Positions 7,014 to 11,257 of a stretch of 11,257 nucleotides of DNA are shown one piece after another. Below the pieces are notes generated by a model. It was not told where the DNA came from. It worked only from the letters and a program-made list of their open reading frames with translations, and did no database searches. The position numbers were made by a program, and so were the translations under genes. Source of the DNA: UBA7692 sp033578915 (lineage in GTDB: Bacteria > Bacteroidota > Bacteroidia > Chitinophagales > LD1); assembly GCA_033578915.1 (NCBI GenBank), contig JAVQWQ010000073.1, positions 1 to 11,257 on the forward strand, given 5' to 3'. Position 1 is the stretch's first letter, and each line of letters opens with the position of its first letter.

Positions 7014-8510
7014 TTAATTATACTGCATCATCATAGTGGCTTCAACGGCTTTTTTCCAAAGAGAATATTTTTTTTCTCTTTCTTTAATTGTAATTGATGG
7101 TTTAAAGATAGCGTCTGCTTTCCACTGTTTAGCCAGCTCTGTCTTTTTAAAGATGCCTATTGAAAGACCGGCAAGACAAGCAGCTCCAAGAGCCGTAGTC
7201 TCAGTGATGAGAGGTCTTTCTACGGGTGTACCTAAAATATCGCTTTGAAACTGCATTAAAAAATTATTCTGTGCTGCTCCGCCATCTACCCGAAGCGATT
7301 TTAGCTTAATACCAGAATCCATTTCCATTGCATTGAGTACATCACGTGTTTGAAAAGCCATAGACTCCAATGTGGCACGGGCGAGATGAGCTTTTTGTGT
7401 ACCCCTGGTTAGTCCAAAAATGGCTCCACGAGCATACATGTTCCAATATGGGGCTCCAAGTCCCGCAAAGGCAGGCACTACTACAACCCCATCGCTATCA
7501 CCTGCTTCTGTAGCAAGCTTTTCAGTTTCTTTAGCGGAGTGGATTAATCCAAGTCCATCTCGCAACCATTGTATGGCTGCGCCGGCAACGAAGACACTGC
7601 CCTCAAGGGCGTAATCTACTTTTCCATTGAGTCCCCACGCAATCGTGGTTAGCAATCCGTTTTTGCTTTTAATAATCTTATCGCCGGTGCACATGAGCAT
7701 AAAACAGCCGGTGCCGTATGTGTTTTTGGCCATCCCGGCTGAAAAACAAGCCTGGCCGAAAAGGGCGGCTTGCTGGTCTCCTGCGATACCACAAATAGGA
7801 ATTTGAGCGCCATCAAAAAGAAATGAGTCTGTCAGGCCAAAAAACTGATTGCTGTTCATTACCTCGGGCAACATAATCCTTGGTATGCCAAAAATTTCAA
7901 GTAGTTTTTTGTCCCAGTCTAACCTGCGTATATTGTACAACAAAGTTCGTGAGGCATTGCTGTAATCTGTGGCGTGAACAGTGCCACCTGTAAGCTTCCA
8001 TAACAACCAACAATCCACTGTTCCAAAAAGCAACTCGCCATTTTGCGCCTTATTCTTGGCGTTTGGCACATTGTCTAGGATCCACTTCAATTTACTTGCG
8101 CTGAAATAAGGATCGGCTAGAAGGCCAGTGTTTTCTCTGATGTATTTCTCGCTGCCGCTTTTTTTAAGTGATTCGCAAATAGCTGCAGTCCTTCTGTCTT
8201 GCCACACAATGGCATTACATACGGGCTTTCCTGTCTTTTTTTCCCAAACAATAGTGGTCTCCCGCTGATTGGTAATGCCAATGGCAGCAATATTCTCCAT
8301 AGAAATCCTTGCTGATTTAATCACCTCTCTTATGGTTTGCAGTTGTGTTTCCCATATTTCAATTGCGTCATGCTCTACCCAGCCCGGTTGAGGAAAAATC
8401 TGGGAAAACTCTTTTTGTGCCGTAGCCACCACATTTAATTCTTTGTCGAAAAGTATGCTACGCGATGAGGTTGTGCCTTGATCCAAGGCCAGGATGAACT
8501 GCTGACGCAT
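7014..8510 (-). CDS. glpK: Glycerol kinase
   Basis: GlpK phosphorylates glycerol to sn-glycerol 3-phosphate with ATP. It is a cytoplasmic FGGY-family enzyme and this one has the normal length of 498 residues. The N-terminal ATP loop is DQGTTSSR at 10-17. The glycerol-contacting residues fall at E. coli numbering: Arg83-Glu84 in ITNQRETT, Tyr135 in DPYF and Asp245 in AGDQQAALFGQ. The second-domain loops YGTG (265-268) and VDGGAAQNN (408-416) are intact. Two regulatory features known from other bacteria seem absent. The loop before IPICG (229-236, SFLFDGAQ) has neither the Gly/Arg fructose-bisphosphate site of E. coli nor the histidine phosphorylated by HPr in Gram-positives. No glpF, glpD or glp regulator gene is adjacent. 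The ATG start is clear. The divergent neighbour is the GH3 gene, 125 bases away, with no convincing promoter seen between them. Confidence 0.97.
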   Translation of the reverse strand: MRQQFILALDQGTTSSRSILFDKELNVVATAQKEFSQIFPQPGWVEHDAIEIWETQLQTIREVIKSARISMENIAAIGITNQRETTIVWEKKTGKPVCNAIVWQDRRTAAICESLKKSGSEKYIRENTGLLADPYFSASKLKWILDNVPNAKNKAQNGELLFGTVDCWLLWKLTGGTVHATDYSNASRTLLYNIRRLDWDKKLLEIFGIPRIMLPEVMNSNQFFGLTDSFLFDGAQIPICGIAGDQQAALFGQACFSAGMAKNTYGTGCFMLMCTGDKIIKSKNGLLTTIAWGLNGKVDYALEGSVFVAGAAIQWLRDGLGLIHSAKETEKLATEAGDSDGVVVVPAFAGLGAPYWNMYARGAIFGLTRGTQKAHLARATLESMAFQTRDVLNAMEMDSGIKLKSLRVDGGAAQNNFLMQFQSDILGTPVERPLITETTALGAACLAGLSIGIFKKTELAKQWKADAIFKPSITIKEREKKYSLWKKAVEATMMMQYN

Positions 8511-8635
8511 GAAAGAAGATTTGTTTTTATTAAATTAATTTTAATGTAAAGTTTTATTTATGTAATTACAATTGCAAATACTTTCTAAAAAAATTTGAGC
8601 TGAATATTTCAGTCGCCAGAATTTATCGCACCGCT

Positions 8636-10168
8636 GTGCAAAAAAGAAGTAATAATTCGGTTTTGAGGCTTGCCGCCGAAATGTATGTGAAATCGCAGAT
8701 ACGATTGCTCGACCAATTTCGAATGCAAGCGGTTGCAATGCAGTATAAGACGTTATCTGATCTCTTGAAATCCAATACTCAGGTTGAATATCTTAAAACC
8801 TTTGCTCTCAAAAAACTTACATACTCTGAGTTTTCATCTAAAGTTCCAATCGTAAACTACGAAGCTTTAAAACCCTTTATTTTTCGAATGCTTAAGGGGG
8901 AACAAAAGCTTTTATGTACGGAAGATGTTCATTTTTTTGCTAAATCGAGTGGCACCACCGATGTGAGTAAATACTTACCATTAACACTTTCTGGCATCTA
9001 TAGAGGCCATTTTCTGGCCAGCCGTCATTTGCTGGCTTCTTACTTCGAACGATTTCCAAAAAACCAGATATTTTCAGGAAAACATTTTTCCATAAGCGGG
9101 AGCATGCAACCCTGGCCAGATAATCCTAAGGTGAACACCGGAGATATATCTGCGCTGCTTACTTATAATATTCCAAAATGGATTCAACTCTTGCGGTCGC
9201 CAAGGCTTGAGGTGGCCTTAATGAAAAACTGGGATGAGAAAATTCAGGCTATCATTACACAAATTCACCGCGAAAATATTACCGGCATGAGTGGCGCTCC
9301 CTCCTGGTTACTAGAAATTTTGAAAAACCTGCGTGATAAATATTGCCAAAACGGTGTATATGAGTTATGGGAAAATTTTGAATTATTGATATATGGAGGC
9401 ATGCATTTTAAACCCTATCAGAGCAGCATTGAAAGAATGATAGGCAGAAAAATTAATTACATCAATGCCTACAATGTGCTTAGTGAGGGCTTTTTTGGTT
9501 TTAGCGATACCGCAGACCATGAAAATCTTTTACTTTTACCGGCGCATGGAGTGTTTTTTGAATTCAGAGCCATAAACAACACTGAAGATATTGTTCCTCT
9601 TGAAGGAGTAAATACGAATATAATATATGAGCTTATTATAACAACTAATAACGGCTTGTGGCGCTATGCGCTGGGAGACACTGTGCGTTTTGTGTCGGTT
9701 GCTCCCTACAGATTTGTTATAGAAGGCCGGACAAAGCATTTTATCAATGTGGCAGGAGAGGAACTTATGGTATTTAATGCCGAAAATGCAATATCGCTTA
9801 CATGTAAAAATTTGGGATGTGAAGTAAATGAATTCTCCGCTGCTCCATTAGAATTGCCCGATGGCTCTTTTTGTCACGAGTGGTTTATTGAATTTGAAAA
9901 CGATAATGTTAATACGCAACAATTTGGAAAAACCCTTGACGAAAACCTGCAAAAAATCAACAGTGACTATAGGGCAAAGCGCGAGGGAAATCGTTTACTA
10001 AAACCTCCGAAAATCATTCATGTGTATAAAGGATTTTTCAGAAAATGGCTCGAAATAAATGAGAAATTAGGTGCACAACATAAAGTGCCCAGACTAGCAA
10101 ATCATCGCTCTTATGCAGATGAATTTCATAAATTACTAAAGGATTTAGCAGATAACAAACAGTTTTGA
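8636..10168 (+). CDS. GH3-family adenylate-forming enzyme (acyl-acid-amide synthetase-like)
   Basis: A 510-residue member of the GH3 family. Plant members adenylate jasmonate, auxin or benzoate and join them to amino acids; bacterial members have mostly unknown substrates. The adenylation motifs appear in order: FFAKSSGTTDVSKYLPLT at 100-117 (phosphate-binding loop), LIYGGMHFKPY at 251-261, YNVLSEGFFG at 279-288, GLWRYALGDTVRF at 340-352, and GRTKHFINVAGEEL at 364-377 in the hinge region. The C-terminal signature QHKVPRL at 481-487 is typical. The motif near 279-285 seems shifted by one residue from the usual YnASE pattern, so this may be a divergent member. I prefer the GTG at 8636 because residues 7-28 align by eye with the N-terminal helix of relatives. 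An ATG at 8681 would cut into that helix. The protein is cytoplasmic, with no signal peptide. Neighbours give no clue to the substrate. Confidence 0.92.
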   Translation: MQKRSNNSVLRLAAEMYVKSQIRLLDQFRMQAVAMQYKTLSDLLKSNTQVEYLKTFALKKLTYSEFSSKVPIVNYEALKPFIFRMLKGEQKLLCTEDVHFFAKSSGTTDVSKYLPLTLSGIYRGHFLASRHLLASYFERFPKNQIFSGKHFSISGSMQPWPDNPKVNTGDISALLTYNIPKWIQLLRSPRLEVALMKNWDEKIQAIITQIHRENITGMSGAPSWLLEILKNLRDKYCQNGVYELWENFELLIYGGMHFKPYQSSIERMIGRKINYINAYNVLSEGFFGFSDTADHENLLLLPAHGVFFEFRAINNTEDIVPLEGVNTNIIYELIITTNNGLWRYALGDTVRFVSVAPYRFVIEGRTKHFINVAGEELMVFNAENAISLTCKNLGCEVNEFSAAPLELPDGSFCHEWFIEFENDNVNTQQFGKTLDENLQKINSDYRAKREGNRLLKPPKIIHVYKGFFRKWLEINEKLGAQHKVPRLANHRSYADEFHKLLKDLADNKQF

Positions 10169-10237
10169 AATGTGCGTATTTTTTTGGTTACCATCTGAAC
10201 TTTTTACATGAAGATTACATAATTATTTTGATTATGT

Positions 10238-10245
10238 TATGTTTG
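10238..10245 (+). promoter_or_regulatory. Bacteroidota-type -7 element upstream of the M43 protease gene
   Basis: The bases read TATGTTTG, an exact match to the TAnnTTTG -7 consensus. They lie 41 bases before the ATG of the metalloprotease gene, leaving a leader of roughly 35 bases. No clear -33 TTG is visible at the expected distance (a TTG at 10228-10230 is too close). It lies in the 118-base gap after the GH3 stop and suggests the protease gene is transcribed independently. Confidence 0.42.
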
Positions 10246-10286
10246 AGTTTTAATTTCGAAATGGATAATTATTCAATAATTAAATT

Positions 10287-11257
10287 ATGAAAAAAATAAC
10301 CCGCTTGTTATTGTGCTTAATGTTATTCACTTTTTATGGAAAGGCTCAGGAGCATTTTTGCGGAACGGATGAAATGAATCGAAAGGCTCGCGAAGCAGAC
10401 CCTTCGATAATCATTTTTGAAGATGAATTAAATGAAGTAATTCGCAATTACGCTGAGGAGCAACAGATTTCCGATGCTGGTAGAGATTGCCCAATTATCA
10501 TCCCGATTGTTTTTCATATTCTTCACAATTTCGGTAGAGAAAATATTTCAGATGGGCAAATATTAGACCAGATGAGAATTCTCAACGAGGATTTCAATAA
10601 AAGAAACCGGGATACTAACCTCATAGTGCCTGTATTTAAGTCTATTGCTGCTAATGTTGGGGTCGAGTTTCGGCTTGCGCGTAAAGATCCCGATGGCAAC
10701 CCTACAAATGGAATTATTAGAATTCCTGCTATGCAAACCTATAATGGAACTGACCAGGCTAAATTAAATCCATGGCCCAGGGAAAAATATCTTAATGTAT
10801 GGGTGTGTAACAGTATGGAACAAGGCGTTGCCGGTTATGCCTATTTGCCTCCAACAGTAGCAGGAGTGTTAACCGATAAAGACGGTATCATGATCCTGCA
10901 CAATTACATCGGGAGTATTGGAACAGGCGCTCCGGCCAGGTCTCGCGCTCTTACACATGAGGTTGGGCATTCATTAAATCTTGAACATCCGTGGGGGAGA
11001 ACAAATCAGCCCGGGGTGGCCTGCGGTGATGATGGAGTGGACGACACTCCAATTACTAAAGGTGCTACTACTTGTAACTTAAACCAAAGTGATTGCCAGT
11101 TTGGGGTTATTGAAAATGTTCAAAATTTTATGGACTATTCCTATTGTTCTGTAATGTTTACAGAAGGACAGAAAACCCGTATGCTTGCTTCACTTAATTC
11201 AAATATTTCTTCCAGAAGAAATTTATGGCGTTGTGAAAACCTGCAAGCAACTGGTAC
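10287..11257 (+). CDS. Secreted pappalysin-like zinc metalloprotease (M43 family), 3' end outside the window
   Basis: The first 323 residues of a secreted metalloprotease; the frame is still open at the window edge. Residues 1-20 are a signal peptide (KK, then a hydrophobic run to FYGKA, cut before Gln21). The metzincin zinc site is HEVGHSLNLEH at 224-234, giving zinc ligands His224, His228 and His234 and catalytic Glu225. The Met-turn is NFMDYSYC at 280-287 (Met282), followed by FTEGQKTRM, the pappalysin-type ending. Upstream are PIVFHILH at 73-80 and a helix with QMRILNEDFNKRN, common in bacterial M43 proteins. Cysteines at 247, 263, 270 and 287 suggest disulfides. Position 8 of the zinc motif is Asn rather than the usual Gly; I recall this also in other Bacteroidota M43 enzymes. 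The catalytic domain is nearly complete by residue 305. A sorting domain for type IX secretion could follow beyond the edge but cannot be seen. Confidence 0.92.
   Translation, partial: MKKITRLLLCLMLFTFYGKAQEHFCGTDEMNRKAREADPSIIIFEDELNEVIRNYAEEQQISDAGRDCPIIIPIVFHILHNFGRENISDGQILDQMRILNEDFNKRNRDTNLIVPVFKSIAANVGVEFRLARKDPDGNPTNGIIRIPAMQTYNGTDQAKLNPWPREKYLNVWVCNSMEQGVAGYAYLPPTVAGVLTDKDGIMILHNYIGSIGTGAPARSRALTHEVGHSLNLEHPWGRTNQPGVACGDDGVDDTPITKGATTCNLNQSDCQFGVIENVQNFMDYSYCSVMFTEGQKTRMLASLNSNISSRRNLWRCENLQATG

Noticed and set aside
8590..8597. AAAATTTG upstream of the GH3 gene as a -7 promoter element.
   Set aside because: It misses the TA pair of TAnnTTTG by one base, and a TTG at 8572-8574 is closer than the usual spacing. 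The region is so AT-rich that one-mismatch hits are expected.

Overview
The window is ordinary chromosomal DNA from a member of the Bacteroidota. This rests on several observations: the DNA is AT-rich, nusB, a DUF1573 lipoprotein gene, yajC and coaE are adjacent in one direction, two TAnnTTTG promoter elements of the Bacteroidota type are visible, there is an outer-membrane barrel protein of a type familiar from this phylum, and there is a pappalysin-like (M43) secreted metalloprotease. I cannot name the genus. I saw no mobile element, CRISPR array, rRNA or tRNA.

Left block, + strand (1-2843): the 3' end of nusB, a DUF1573 lipoprotein, yajC, coaE and a two-domain Sua5 gene form a compact co-directional run with gaps of 34, 36, -1 and 9 bases. 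It mixes RNA metabolism (antitermination and the t6A37 modification of tRNA), Sec-translocon function and the last step of CoA synthesis. A 205-base gene-free stretch (2844-3048) separates it from the next block, which is convergent.

Middle block, - strand (3049-8510): transcription runs right to left. glpK (glycerol kinase) is followed by an uncharacterised outer-membrane barrel protein, then gyrA with its own promoter-like element, then rnhA 8 bases after the gyrA stop. GyrA and RNase HI both counter R-loops, so the gyrA-rnhA pair makes functional sense.

Right block, + strand (8636-11257): a GH3-family adenylate-forming enzyme is divergent from glpK across a 125-base AT-rich gap. It is followed by a secreted M43 zinc metalloprotease gene that has a promoter-like element and runs off the window end.

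The oddest feature of the window is start-codon use. coaE, rnhA and the barrel protein must start at non-ATG codons, because their first in-frame ATG lies beyond essential motifs or the signal peptide, and the GH3 gene most likely starts at GTG too. The genes least explained by known pathways are the GH3 enzyme, the barrel protein and the metalloprotease. I found no convincing evidence of a wholly new multi-gene system.
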